A stretch of DNA of 64,000 nt, taken from the NCBI RefSeq assembly GCF_910596095.1, contig NC_056547.1:25873647-25937646 (forward strand). The letters run 5' to 3'. The position numbers and the translations under genes were made by a program. This document shows, one piece after another, positions 49,330 to 61,640 of this stretch. The stretch's first letter is position 1. Each line of letters starts with the position of its first letter. Source of the DNA: Thunnus maccoyii. Lineage: Eukaryota; Chordata; Actinopteri; Scombriformes; Scombridae. Below the pieces are notes generated by a model, which saw only the letters and a program-made list of their open reading frames with translations, did no database searches and was not told the DNA's origin.

Positions 49330-49810
49330 TACAGGGTTTCAGTAGGTATTATTTCTCCGAGCTGCAGAACCACATTAAGACGGGCATTTACTCGCTGAGG
49401 AGAAAACAATTGAGGCTCGTACGCAGTCACAGAGGGCAGCTCAGATGGCCAGACGCCTGAAATAAGCTTTGTTTTCCAGCGCCAAAAGATGCCTTGTGAT
49501 ACTCATTCTCTTTCTGTTTTCACAGACGACCATTATGCCGGCGCGTAATAGGATTCACTCATGGTGACAAAGTTGAGCGCTCTGATCCAGCTATTGTTAA
49601 AGTGTCATCATTCATGATAATTGCCTGTGGGAGAAAATCCCAGGGGAAGTTTTCATTTGCTATTACTAACTATTATTAACATGTCACAACCGGGGCATTA
49701 AGCCAGCTACGGGTTATTGGTGTCAATTGGCGGAGCAGCAGAGAGAAGAAAGATTATTGCCTGAATGTCATTACTTCCGTCTTCGGTCATTAAAGTGTGC
49801 ATTAGGAGCC
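49330..49810. promoter_or_regulatory. Possible conserved noncoding element downstream of the 5T4-family gene
   Basis: The sequence texture changes: no simple repeats, no transposon ends, balanced composition and many homeodomain-like TAAT/ATTA words (for example CATTCATGATAATTGCC, TATTATTAACATG, CGGTCATTAAAG). No open coding frame fits. Developmental genes in fish often have such enhancers. This is an impression from texture only. Confidence 0.25.
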
Positions 49811-51600
49811 GTGCCTTTTTTTTGTCTTTTTATGAGTCAGGCTGTTTGAAAAATACTGTATATGGCCTGTTTTCTATAGGCTCTGCAGGATTGTCTCAGC
49901 AGGAATGCAGTGAAAAGAGAAAAACCCTACAAATGCATCCAGACGCTTTCTATTACTCCCTGTGCAAGAAAGGCTTCTTAAAATCAGAAAAAAAATACCA
50001 ATTGGTGTTCTTTAGTATGTTGTACATGTCTGATTAAAAGATCACATCTTTATTTCAACTTTGCTTGCCATGACTTGAATTCCCACAAGCTATTTGTTAC
50101 ACCACTGAGGTTTCTTTCGAGGAAGCAGTTTTAAAAAACTTTAACAGCTTTATGTTGCTGTAGTCTGTGCAGCATGTGGTTTCAGCAATTGGAAAAGGGT
50201 AAAATACATATTTGAAGTTTTTCTTTTCAGTTTTCAGAACACTCCACTGTACCACAGCAGGCTTTTTGTTTCATACGCCTTCTGTCTCTGGGAACATCTT
50301 GGCGCCATTACATGGGTTTAATGGCCATGATAGGGAATATGCCTTAAAAGTGAACACCACATCTGTGAGGAATTGAACATGTTAGAAAGAGACCACAACA
50401 GTCAGCAGTATGACGACAGAGACAAAGGGGCATCTACCCCCTCCACTGGCATGGTATGACAAATGCAGCTGTGTCTCTCTCAACTAAGGACACATGTCAT
50501 CATTTACATTTGCCATCACTAAACACGACACAGTCATTTGATACTTTCTGCTCTACATGACACACTTTTAAAACCAAACCGTCCACAGCACAGAGAAACC
50601 AATTCTTGTCTCCCTCCTCTTCTATCTTCTCTCTACTTTTAACAATGATCTTGAGAGATCTTGTGAGATCAATGAATTCACTGGCCCTGCTTCCTGTGCA
50701 TCGCCTATCCATCATGTCCAACCAGTCTGGTCAGTGAAGGTGGCGACCAAACCGCAGAGGTGGTTCCAGTGGGGTATTACTCATTGTTCTGCTGCTCTCT
50801 TGATCAATGTGACTAATTGTGTTTGCCAGAGGATGCATGTGAGGAGGAGTTGGTACAGCTGGCCCACTACCCATTAAAGCCAACTGGCTTCTCATTTATC
50901 ACTTTCATAAAGGCTGGATCTAACAACACACAGTCAAACACACACATATACAGTATGTGCACACACACATACCTGAATCATAGTACTTATTTAAAGTTGA
51001 ACTGAAATTGAAATTTATTTTTGCTAAGAAGTCAGTACATCCTTGGGGTTTCTTTTGACTTGTGCACCTATTTGGTCAAAATTGCAATTACCAAACTACC
51101 AAAAAGAAGAAATTCAAGTTTTATTGTGTTATTTAATTTATATTAGTGTTCTCCAAGGGGCGTAAATTCTTTATTCTGACTGACAATGTCAGCACTGGTG
51201 CAATTTTGGTGTTGACGAGCACTGAAAATAGTTTGTAATGTCACTTCAATTCCATCGAACAGACTTTCAACCAGCTGCAGAGCTGATGTTTGGTCATTGC
51301 TTTGTCCCATCTGTGATTTCAACACTTCCTACGTTACTCTGGGACTTTACTCTGTGTTGTGATTGGAGTCACTGGGTAACACACAGAATGCTGAGAATAA
51401 AGGACTACCCTGTGCTGTGAGTTTTGAAAATCTAGTTATTTGTCATTACCGCAGCTGAACCCATGACAAAGAGACAACAGCCAGCTAGCTAGACCTTGTT
51501 TCTATTATCACGGACAAACAAGAAAGAAATGGTGTGTTCAGAGGTCATAAATTTCCACATTGAAAATTCCTAATTCCGAGCTTGATGTGTTCCACTACTC
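49811..51600. other. Intergenic spacer
   Basis: No gene, RNA or full repeat was recognised. A short CA-type run occurs at 50938-50970. Confidence 0.5.
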
Positions 51601-51625
51601 ACGACACAAAGTGCAAACAATCAAC

Positions 51626-51730
51626 ATGGCTGACTGTGAGAAACTCATCTTCTTATGGCAGGCAGCATATGAATATTTGCAACGTCAGCAGAGTTTAATT
51701 AAATACATCAGTGAAAAAGAGGAGGATAAG
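51626..51730 (+). CDS. Short exon candidate, possibly transposon-derived
   Basis: ATG in a favourable context (CAACATGGC) starts 35 codons, MADCEKLIFLWQAAYEYLQR and onward, ending at a strong donor (GATAAG then GTAAGTCAC at 51731). The peptide is charged and helical. No following exon could be matched. It may be the 5' exon of a domesticated or decaying transposase. Weak. Confidence 0.25.
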
Positions 51731-52722
51731 GTAAGTCACTAGATATTTTACATGACATGTCGGAATGTTACACACAATAGCCTACCAAGTACCAGTAATG
51801 ATACATGTTTCTGATAGCCTGTGTCATTTATTAATATAGCCTAAGTGAACAGTCTTCATTTTGAGAATTTTATTAATTCAACACCATTAGAAACCTACTT
51901 CTCTTGGATACTGCCATATTGAGTGGCATCAGAGCATCTGCTTCTCGGTGCATGAAATTGGCCCAAGTTTTCCAGTCAGAGTTCCAATTTCAAGAGCTGT
52001 TCCAACTTACTTTTTCAAGTAGGAGGGCGTACATTTTTGAGTTCCGAGTTGTCTGGAAAACAGCAAAAGTGCTGGGGCTGCCAAACTCAGGAGGTGAGGT
52101 GTGAAAAAAAACATGACTGAAAAGTAGCGTGTGGTAGGAATCAGTGCTAACGTTACCAAACCAGGCTAACTGGCTGCCAGTTTCAAATACGAACTTAGCC
52201 ACATGATGGCTCCTCCCGAATGTTCAATGTTATGAAGGAACAGACGTCTGAAATTGCTAACAATAACCAACACTATGTGGGCTTGTTGAAAAAAGAGGAA
52301 AATGTCTTGTATTAGTGTTCATAAGCTATACAGGAACAGGCTTCATTCAACGGTGACGGTGACGGTGTTTATACATGTACAAACAAATCTTAAAGTCTCT
52401 GCTCTGAAACGCTAGGGGTGTGTCCACTGAAGGCACTGAAAACACGGCCCAACTGAACAGCCTCTGAGTTAACAATGCTCGTACCAAACTCCCGTTTAAA
52501 ATAGGTCTTGTTTGTAGGTGTACGGTAAGCTACATGGATGATATTTTAAAAATAAAGTAACGTTAGGAGCCACTGTTTAATTCGGGACATATTTTATATG
52601 TAAATGTGGACTTGTTTCAGTAAAAACTTAAATGACTAGTTAACAAGTGAATCATCACCAATCACTGTTATGTTAAATTGTTGTTTTTTTCAATGGAGTT
52701 CAGTGCACTTAATATTACTCAC

Positions 52723-52955
52723 CTCTGTGCTGGAAAGTCCTTGGCAGCTTTGTTGTGGCCGTCACCCTTGGAGCAAAAGCTTCTCACGCTGTACTTTTTG
52801 GTGAAGTGCTGCCCAGCAAATGCTCTCCTTCTGCACAGCTGGTGCTGAAGCTGAAGCCGCGGGCGGTGGCTAGTGTCAGCCACTGTCAGTGCCACATCCG
52901 TTGACTCTACCTGTCCTCCCAGCTGAACAGCTGGTGCTGTGTCTCCACCTGTCAA
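52723..52955 (-). CDS. Exon candidate ending in a good donor, unrecognised
   Basis: On the minus strand an open stretch of 77 codons ends FCSKGDGHNKAAKDFPAQ at a consensus donor (CACAGAG then GTGAGT at 52717-52722). It is locally GC-richer than its flanks. There is no in-frame ATG and no clear acceptor at its 5' side, so it may be part of a dead transposon rather than a gene. Confidence 0.2.
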
Positions 52956-55900
52956 CGGATGCTTTAGCAGGGCTTAAAATAACTCCTTGACTGCTAACAT
53001 TAATGGAAGATGGCCCCATTCACAAGTAAATGAAAGTTTGTAAAACTACCCAGTGTAAAAATAGTAACTATGAGTACGTTCACTACGTACATATGTTTAT
53101 ATAGTGGGGGAGGGGTCATGCTAGTAACCCCTCTATGTCATAGAGCCACCATTTCAAGCCTGCCCAAAAAATCCTAAACACAGAAATGCTGAAAAACAGT
53201 TACACGGTGTAACTCCACAATTCAGTTCTACATAGTTCACAGTCTTTTCACGTTTTCAACAATTATTTTCTAACATGCATAATGTGTTTAATAAGAAATC
53301 TCTGATTTTCATTTACACAGACTTTAAACACTGAATCTTCAAACTGAACCTTGTTGACACTGAATGACAGGGCCTTACTGATGACTGAGAGCACTGTTGT
53401 CAGCTCAGCTGCAATTATTCTTGTTAAAAGTCACTGTCAAACATTCTGGTGGTATGAACAGTGATGCTTTCATTCACTGATGTATGTACTGAAGTGTATT
53501 TGAGTGGTGATGCAATCATTTAACATAGAATAAAAGTGAACTAACTACATAATGACTACAAATCTGATCTGAATGAAACGTTTGGCAAAGTGATTCGTAA
53601 TTTCTATGTCAATGGGGCACCAAAGAAGTTGACAGCATGTCTCCTTGCAATGCTGGCTCTTATCTGTCAGTCAATCACTGCCATGGGAAACAGCCACCAT
53701 GAAGGGTGAAGCTTAAACACAGTTTCCACAAATAACACAACAGTTAGATCCTTTTTAGAAATATGGAAAAATCTGCACAATAGTTCCAGCATAATTATCG
53801 TTACACAAAAAATTTGCAGAATTCAAATTTCACTTTGACTTTTATAAAACTCACAATGCAAATGGATTTGATTTGCGTTTAATTGTATAATCTATCAGTC
53901 CCCATTTGGTATGTTTACCACAGAGTTTGTACAACATGTATATGTCCACGTTTCATAATGGGATTCTTTATGCTCTTGAAATTTAAACAAAAACCTCTTG
54001 GTGCATGACCGCAATGGATCCCCAGACCCGAGGAAAATGAGAAACAAATGCGCTCAACAAAACAAAGTCCTGTCTCATATGAAAGAAAGACTCATGTAAA
54101 ACACTCCACCACAACAATGCAGCTTCCCTCTGAAGTCTTTATGACCGCGTCTCCATTGATCTCTGAATTGACTACAACTGTAAACGTAGCAACAGCACGG
54201 CTCTGCCAGTCCTTGTGGGCCCCCCCCCACCACCCCCGTGCCTTCCCCTCCTCAGGGGCCTCAGAACAGAGAGTGTCCTGAAGCCTTGTTGTGGGCGCCG
54301 CTGTCCTCCAGCTGGCCACGAATCAGTCTCTCAATCCATGTGGCTTGTAAGAAGTTTTGTTTTGTTGTTGCTGTGGTTGTTTATAGGAGGATGAGGTTAG
54401 GGAGTTTTCAATTAGCAAGACATATTTCCCTCCATGTCCCATCCTGCATCTTTCTCTCAAACTCTGAATGAGCTCCTAAAGCTGCGGCTTACTTCACGTG
54501 CAGAAACTTAAAGAAAAGCGTTTTCCTTCTCTGTTTTATGTTCTTACACAGTCCCTCAAGGGACAACAACACAGTATAAAGATGAATTGTTTCGATGGAG
54601 ACCAAACGTAATGAAGTCCTTCGATTGATTAGTCTTACCAGAGGAATAAGCCACAAGATGATTCATTAAAGACTTTCTCCTCTGGTACTCTCAGAGAAAC
54701 GGAATAAGGCCTGTTTGCCGGTTGATTATAAATGGCCTTGACCCGTTTTAAAGAAAGGACAAGATACTCACAACTCCTGAACTACTTCATCATCTGCTTC
54801 ATGCATCAATGGTTGGGTTGGAATTGAGCAGAGAGACCAGCAAATACAATAGTCTAGCTGGAAACAAGAGTCATTTGAAGACACTTGGGATCAAATCTTT
54901 CTTCAGTAGACCTACAATGATTCATATACAATTACTTAATTTATTGCTTGCTATAGTTTTCTTTCAGTTTAAGCCATTTAGAATGGTAGGCATTTCAGCA
55001 GCTTTGTTTTTATTTTTTGAGGGTTTTTCTTTTTACTAATTGGGTCTAATCTTTATTACTTTGGCCACCATTTCTAACAGCAATGGTAACATTGTTCTCA
55101 CCATTCAGTTAAAAAAAAAAAACAGGTTAGCCAAACGTATTTGGAAAAGAAAATTATAGTGAACAATATACCAATAAAATAATGATATTTATGTTTATAC
55201 AATATGATTTGGCCTTTGCTGGCTTTTTGTATGACAGTGAGTTGGTATACCTGAACCATGTGGCTGCTCTCGAGAGGCTTGATGTCAGCGAAGTGCTCTA
55301 GAACTTAATTATAGTACAGCAAGATAACTATCTGCCCTAAACAGGACTTTGCCATTCATAATCAGCTTGTCAGCCGAGTCGAAACAACTTCACATACCTT
55401 CATATTAAACTTTCTGGGAATTAGTTAACTTCAGCTTCAGGACATTGCATCTGTAAAGTGGAATGGAAAGAGTGCAACCCATCTGATGATGAATCCTCGA
55501 GCTGCTCGTGGAATGCGTTAGGTGTGAACTCTCCATAGGTAGTTTGACCTCTCGCCTTCCAGGAGAGAGGAGACGTAAGCTCATTATTATTACCTTCATT
55601 ATTTCAAATGCTGGACCAGATGCCGGAGCGGGAGGGGGCCCAATGCACCCAACAGGGATCTAAGGCACCTGATTGGTCAGGAGGAGAAGAGCGGTTCGGA
55701 GGCCAAAGGGTAGATTCTTCCGGAGAAGAGACACCATCTGCTGACCGTCTTTCTCTGACTTTACATCATCTTGCTGTAACAAGGCCTTTATGGAGATGAT
55801 GCTGCTCATGTTGAATGAGGACATCCAGCACTGTATGTTACATGATGAAATATAATAAATCTCATTACTGTAAATTAGACAAATACTGTGTATCTGGATG

Positions 55901-56929
55901 TTTAAATTATTCAATGATTCACATATCAGATATCATGTAGGTTCTTCCAAACATAAATTTAAACAAGTCTGACAAACATGTAATGCAATGAATATTTTAC
56001 ATTACTTTTTTCCTTTGGTTAAACTTAAATCATAAGGCAGATGTTAATCAAATTATTCTTAAGCACACACAGCTTCACTGTGCACAGTGATGTGTGTGCA
56101 GACTTTGTGTTTTCATATTCATCTGCTTAAAAGGGAAAGTCTGTTTTCAAATTAAATCTTGTGACTCGTACCTACAAGCATGTTTTTGTGACATCATAAC
56201 TAGTCTGGAAGCCAGTCATGAAATTATATAATTATATTTACTTCCTCATAGATTCTGGATTTTTCAGTGAGGGAGGAATTGGTGTAATTTTTAGAATTTT
56301 CTAACCAGGAAATTTATTTTTTTTTGTGGGAAAATAATATCAGACAAATTATTATTTAGAGCAGAGTATTTTTAAGTGTCATGAAATATGTCTGGAAGGG
56401 ATCTTTAACATTTTTTAAGGGTGAAACAATATATTTATGACCAATTTTCAATTATTTACATCCAATAGGAACAACTGGGTTTGGGGCTGAGTGCCACAGA
56501 CAGGGAAGGGAAGTCAGAAAATATGAAGAGCAGACTAATACTTTGTTGGTGTTGGTTTTTTTATGGAATTTATTGACTATAAGAAAATATAGAGTATAGA
56601 ACTATATGGAATAAATGACCAAAAACTGCAGTTGCATACACCTGGACAAGTTCTATTTGCTGAAGAATACCGTTAGATATTGTTGAAAACTCCATAAAAG
56701 CTACTAAGTGAATCTTAAGTTTGGAATATTATATCACAGATATGTACTTTTGTAGTCATTTAAATGATAGCAAAGCAAAGAACTATAGGCTTGATGTGGA
56801 TGGAGAGCATAAACAGAGAGAAAAAGACATATTTCAAGATTCAAGTAACACAATATAGACACAGCCTCTATCTGTGTTACTGACCCTTCTCACAAATATC
56901 CCCACATCCTGCATTGCTCTGTACATAAA
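52956..56929. other. Long intergenic spacer, no supported gene
   Basis: Mostly AT-rich. Open frames of 60-85 codons occur on both strands without ATG, splice or domain support. A CCCCCCCCACCACCCCC tract lies at 54222-54238. Confidence 0.5.
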
Positions 56930-57159
56930 TTAGATGACGACACAGTGTTTGCCTTCTCCTCCATCACACTCCATTTGTGGGTCTGTATCTAGCTTAGCAT
57001 GACCTAACACGGTATAACCTTTGCAGGAGAAAGGCTCCTCAAATGAGCATGTCATCCACTTGTCCACAGATCGGGGGTCTGTGCAGACCGAAGTGTATTT
57101 CCTTCTTTGGAAATCGCCAGCAGAAAATGTGCACGTATGAGACATCATGCAGGCAAATT
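56930..57159 (-). CDS. Cysteine-rich terminal-exon candidate, unrecognised
   Basis: An excellent acceptor on the minus strand (CTCTCTTTCAAATTCAG, AG at 57160-57161) is followed by 75 codons and TAA at 56930-56932. The peptide has seven Cys (FACMMSHTC, SVCTDP, WMTCSF, FSCKGY, MECDG, KHCVVI), as in a secreted or extracellular disulfide-bonded domain. The intron is phase 1. A possible preceding exon ends at 57826 (GGCAG then GTATGA) and reads in phase as VQDTLPGNLA, but its own 5' border is uncertain. Family unknown; the DPRSVDKW stretch is faintly chemokine-like, but the rest does not fit. Confidence 0.35.
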
Positions 57160-58479
57160 CTGAATTTGAAAGAGAGAAATCATCCACAAGGAGAAAAGAG
57201 TCACCTACTTTGATGAATAGATCTCATTTACAGTTTGATTTATGTCACCCTTCCATGTTTTGTGTATGTTTTTTTTTAAAAAGCCTGCCTCCAGTAATGC
57301 CTGTGTCATCAGGACCACTTCTGCTGATTCCAACAGAGGACTTTCACTTGCTCCATTCGCTCATATGAATGTTGATAGGAGTAATGGAAAGAATTCAGAA
57401 AGGAGGAAACTGTTCCTGCAAAAAGTTCCTCTGCGCTATTTCCTCTGACAGGAAATTGTGTCTTTGATCTAAGCCACCACACTCATCTGGTCATCGCATG
57501 CGAGGTGTCACTCCTTCCTACAGCGGAGAGGGAGGAAATTTGCTATCACCACTCGCCCATATGAATGTCTTAAACTTGAGCTGCTAAAAGATGAAAAATA
57601 AGATTGCAAAATTGAATAAATCTGGGGTTAAGAAGTGCAGGCATGTGCCCCAGAAAGTAGGACAAAATGACAGATTTACTTGTCGCCTAGAACGTGCTTA
57701 GAGCCAGACAGACAGACGGACAGACAGACTCCTGCACTTGTATCATGCTTCTCTTGGCAGCAGGAGATTGTCATTAATGAACATTATTGACCAAGCACAG
57801 TCTGGGATAGAGATTCATACCTGCCAGATTACCAGGGAGTGTGTCCTGTACATGGCTTAGTGTGTGTGTGTGTGTGTCACCTACACTGACAGTATAGAGG
57901 GTCATTTTCATGCTGAGTGCCCCACATGGTCACAGATCTGTCAAATAGACGCAGGAAGCTGATGATATCACACTTACATGCAAATATGACATCATGCATT
58001 TTGCTCATTATTTCATGCAGAGAAACAGAATTCAAATAAAGAAGTGATGTATGATGTGGATGTTGTGGAATGGGAATTACAGTCTGTGATTCATATTCTG
58101 CAAACAGAAGGTTGAAACATGCTGATCTGGATGTGTTGTTTGTCACAGTTAGGGTCGACTGCATCATTACTGCAGTATGCCGCCTGGGTCTATTCAGCGT
58201 CAGGGGGTGCAGGAGGCATCATTAATAATGTTAACAAGGCCATCATGACTTGACATGATCTTTCTCAGGGTCAGGCTTGATGCACAGAGGAGAAATCTCT
58301 GCAAAAAAGCAGACAATAGCTATTAACTGTTACTCTATGTGTAGAAAAAGCTTTATCAAGCTAAATAAAGCTTTTACTTCCCATTTTTTGCATATAAACA
58401 GAAGGAAAATGTGATAGAAAGAGGTGAAAGCTAAAAAGGTGAAAATCAGCAGATATCTTCCCATCCTGACACCACAGCA
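57160..58479. other. Spacer between exon candidate and the secreted-protein gene
   Basis: Contains a GACA-type repeat at 57704-57728 and a TG run at 57861-57878. Apart from the tentative exon near 57826, nothing was recognised. Confidence 0.5.
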
Positions 58480-58630
58480 GCAGGCACCTGTAGACAATCA
58501 GCTCATTAAGCAGTGATTGGTTGCAGGCTGCAATAAATGCTACCTGTCTGCTACACACACGCAGAGCAAGTAGCTTCAGGGTAGTTGGGCTACTGTTGCG
58601 TTCACTGGGCTGCACGCTTTGGCACACAAA
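58480..58630 (+). promoter_or_regulatory. Promoter of the secreted serine-rich protein gene
   Basis: Within 150 bp upstream of the ATG are an E-box CACCTG (58486-58491), an inverted CCAAT (ATTGG, 58516-58520) and an AATAAAT TATA-like word (58532-58538). A start near 58560 would leave a 5' UTR of about 70 nt. E-boxes of this kind occur in oocyte-gene promoters, but that link is speculative. Confidence 0.35.
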
Positions 58631-60110
58631 ATGGCTTGTGGAGTTCATTTGGGGTAAGTTGTTGCAGCTATTTTAAGTATGTGTTGAGTTGCTGTTAGCT
58701 GTCCCATTTTCTTCTGACCTTGATGTCTTGTTTGCTGTGCAGGATCTTTCTGATTTGCTTAGTTCAAGCAGAGCATGTACGCTGTTCATGGGCTACACAA
58801 GGTGAGCAGAACACAATTATGTCAAGTCTGTACATTTAGTGCTGTGGTCTGCTAGCTGTGGATTCATACTCTTGTTTCTCTTGCAGCTCAGGGACAAAAC
58901 AGCAACACATATGTTGGCTTCTCGCAACAGGATAGTGGACTAAGAAGACTTGGTGGCAGCTATCTCCAGAATCAATTCAGACAGGCCTCTGTTGCTCCAG
59001 GCTCAGCCCAAAGCAGTAGCTTCAACACGGACACTGGTTACAGGCAGGGACTTTCCAGTAGTGGTTACACACATAGTGTTTCACAGCCAGTTCAAAGCGG
59101 CTATACTTCAGTCAGGTTAGTGCAGAGCAGCTCAGTGTCAAAACCCAACTGGAGAACGACAAGCTTGAATCAGTTAAATGCTCAAAAGGTGCCCAAAAAC
59201 CAGTTTGACCTTTCTGCTCCTATTTCAAGTGGTGGTTCTGTCAGTAAATTCAGTGTTAAAAAGCAGAATGATCCTACTGTCGGCAAGAGCAGAACTTGGC
59301 CAGTTAAGCAGGGTATACAGCGTACTAACCAGTATCTGTCCAGCAGTTCTGCATCCATTCTGGGTCCTAGGGAAAGCTACTCCTTCAGGCCAGCCTCCCA
59401 CCAGTCTGCAGCACAGAAACCTCCCAGCACTGCTTTCGCAACACCAGCATACTATGGGCAAAGTTCATCCATGCTAAATCAAAAGCATGCTCCGAGAGGC
59501 TTCTCTCACAAGTCTTCCCACTTGTTCAGCCCAAGAGCACCTGCACCTGCATCACAGCGCAAATATGTTCAGATGCAAACATCAGCCAGTGCCCCTGCTA
59601 GAAGATCTTCAAGTCGCAGCTCTAAAGCATCTAAAAAGCCTTCCAGTTTCTCATATTCTCAGAATGAGAGGACTCGACACAACCCTAGCCAGACTGAGGC
59701 TGGAAACCCATACAATACCTACAAGCCTACTTCCAACAGGGCCTCAAGTCACAGTCTGAAGGCACCTACAAGCAGCAGAACTGGAACCTCTGCTCAGAAC
59801 TTCGCCCCGACTGAAATTCACAGCATCCCTCAACGTTTCGGTGGCTTTGCTATTAGACGGCTAAAAGAGCCTGACCAGAAGGAAGTAAGTGTCCAGAAGC
59901 CACAGCAGACCTACACAGCTCCCTCACAACAGCTGGCATCTTACAAGCCACCGGTCCCAAGTGTTCATCAGGAGAGCAAATGGAAGAGGGTCAGGCCACA
60001 TTTAGGACAACTCACAGGTGAGTATCTGATCACTTCTCATTCTGCTTCTGTATGTTCCAGAATATTTCTAATTTGTCTCTCTCATAGGTGCAGCAGGTGT
60101 CCTTGGATGA
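58631..60110 (+). CDS. Unrecognised secreted, serine-rich basic protein (4 exons, 411 aa)
   Basis: I do not recognise this gene. Exons 58631-58653, 58743-58801, 58887-60017 and 60088-60110 have clean GT..AG borders (GTAAGT, GTGAGC, GTGAGT donors) and close to exactly 1,236 nt. The ATG opens a typical signal peptide, MACGVHLGIFLICLVQAEHV, likely cut near residues 17-24. The rest is low-complexity: rich in Ser, Gln, Pro, Ala, Lys and Arg, basic, and without cysteine after residue 22, so probably disordered. Notable patches are ARRSSSRSSKASKKPSSFSY (about 265-284), RFGGFAIRRLKEP (about 344-356) and WKRVRPHLGQLTG (about 393-405), followed by AAGVLG from the tiny last exon. ATTAAA at about 60130 may signal polyadenylation. 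The architecture resembles rapidly evolving matrix, egg-coat or mucosal proteins, which is inference. The gene structure is well supported; function is open. Confidence 0.8.
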
Positions 60111-60950
60111 ACGTGTTTTGAAAAACTTATTAAACTTAAATCCTATCTTGTGTTAATTCATCCCCCATTATGTGGTACTGAATGTCATAGCTTGGATGCA
60201 CATGAATGTAGACTTGGTGCCATCTAGTGTGTAAAAGATGTGTTGCAAAATGGATAATCTAAAACAGGCAGTCTAGAAATGTCCCACATCACTGCAAATA
60301 CAAGTTTCTTTAACTGAAACTAAACATCTACTTGGGAGACATTTGGGCAACTGAGAATCTGACTTATTGAAAGGTGTCTTTACTCCACACACTGCATCAA
60401 ATGTTTTTGTAAATGAATGCAGAGGGCTCCTTTAAAAATAAAACTCGCTGTGTATATACAACTTGAAGCAGTTAATGCTGTTAAACTTAGAACATTGACC
60501 TGCCAACTGTTTATCACTGTTAAAACTTTAAAATCATGTTGCCTAGAGTGTGCACTGACAGCCATTGTCAGTAAGACCTGCATCAAATAACTGAGAATAG
60601 TGCTGTTGCTTTCAACTAAAACTCAACAGCTGAACAATAAGGGTCAATGGTCAAGTTCAGCACAAACTACAGCCTCAAATGGCCATAACCAGCTCTCAAA
60701 CAGATTAATTTAAATTATTTTCATGGAGGTAGGCTCTATTGGAAGTTTGTATTAATTTAGGTGTACAACAAACTGACAAGTGAGGATCAGCCAAGTGTTC
60801 ATGTATGCATTTTTAAAACATGTCCACACTGGGATCTAGCAATGAGCAGATGAATATATCTAGTGCTCCATGTAGGAGAAACCATCAGAAACTGTGGATG
60901 ATGACATCCCTTCAGTGATGCACCATAAGAATGGGGAGCGAACAAGGAAG
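60111..60950. other. 3' flank of the secreted-protein gene
   Basis: AT-rich sequence following the likely ATTAAA polyadenylation signal. No further gene was recognised. Confidence 0.5.
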
Positions 60951-61640
60951 TTACCCAGATAAGTCAAGCTCTTGGTGGATTAGTTTTGGAAGCCCTATAG
61001 CCACTACAAATATGACAATTACAATGAGTGTATAATTTGGCCAAGATTTAAAATATAAAGAGAAAAACAGAGGTCCAAGAACAGAGCCTTGAGGTACTCC
61101 ATATTTAACATCTGAATATTTAGATGTATTATAGCAGTGTTCTTTCAGATAATTACACCAAAGAGACATTTAGTCTAAGAGTATACAGTGATCAATAGTG
61201 TCAAAGACTGCACTGAGATCAAGTAGTAGAAGCACAGAGGTCAAATCTGAATTCATGGCAAGTAAAGATCATTTACCACTCTAGTTAAAGCAGGTTCAAT
61301 GGAGTGACAAGACAGATTACTGTTTGATATATGGGTCAAAAGTTGTTGAGACACAGCTCTATCTAGTATTTAGGAAGAATGGAAGATTAGAGACTGGTCA
61401 ATAGTTATGTAAGAGACCCTGGATCGAGGTGAGGTTTCTCTGTAGAGGTTTACCAAAAGCTGTCATAAAACTTCTGGGGACAATGCCAGTTGTAAGTGAT
61501 AAATTAACAGTATCTAGCATTGCAGGTCCCAGGAAAGGCTAGAGGTCTTTGAAAAATTTAGCTGGTAAAGGGTCAAGGTTTAGAAGCTGACACCAACGTA
61601 GACAGTGTTTCAAGAGAGATAGTCACAAAGTTTGTAAGAA
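60951..61640 (-). mobile_element. Decayed non-LTR retrotransposon, reverse-transcriptase fragment
   Basis: On the minus strand the stretch encodes YGVPQGSVLGPLFFSLYF, the signature of reverse transcriptase around the palm domain in L2/Rex/CR1-like LINEs. Upstream, broken frames still read LLDLSAVFDTIDH-like and NYRPIS-like patterns. Frame breaks and stops are frequent, so it is dead. Confidence 0.8.

Noticed and set aside
59178-59477. Alternative frames overlapping the secreted-protein gene
   Set aside because: They are shorter, lack signal peptides and splice continuity, and are by-products of the serine-rich frame.
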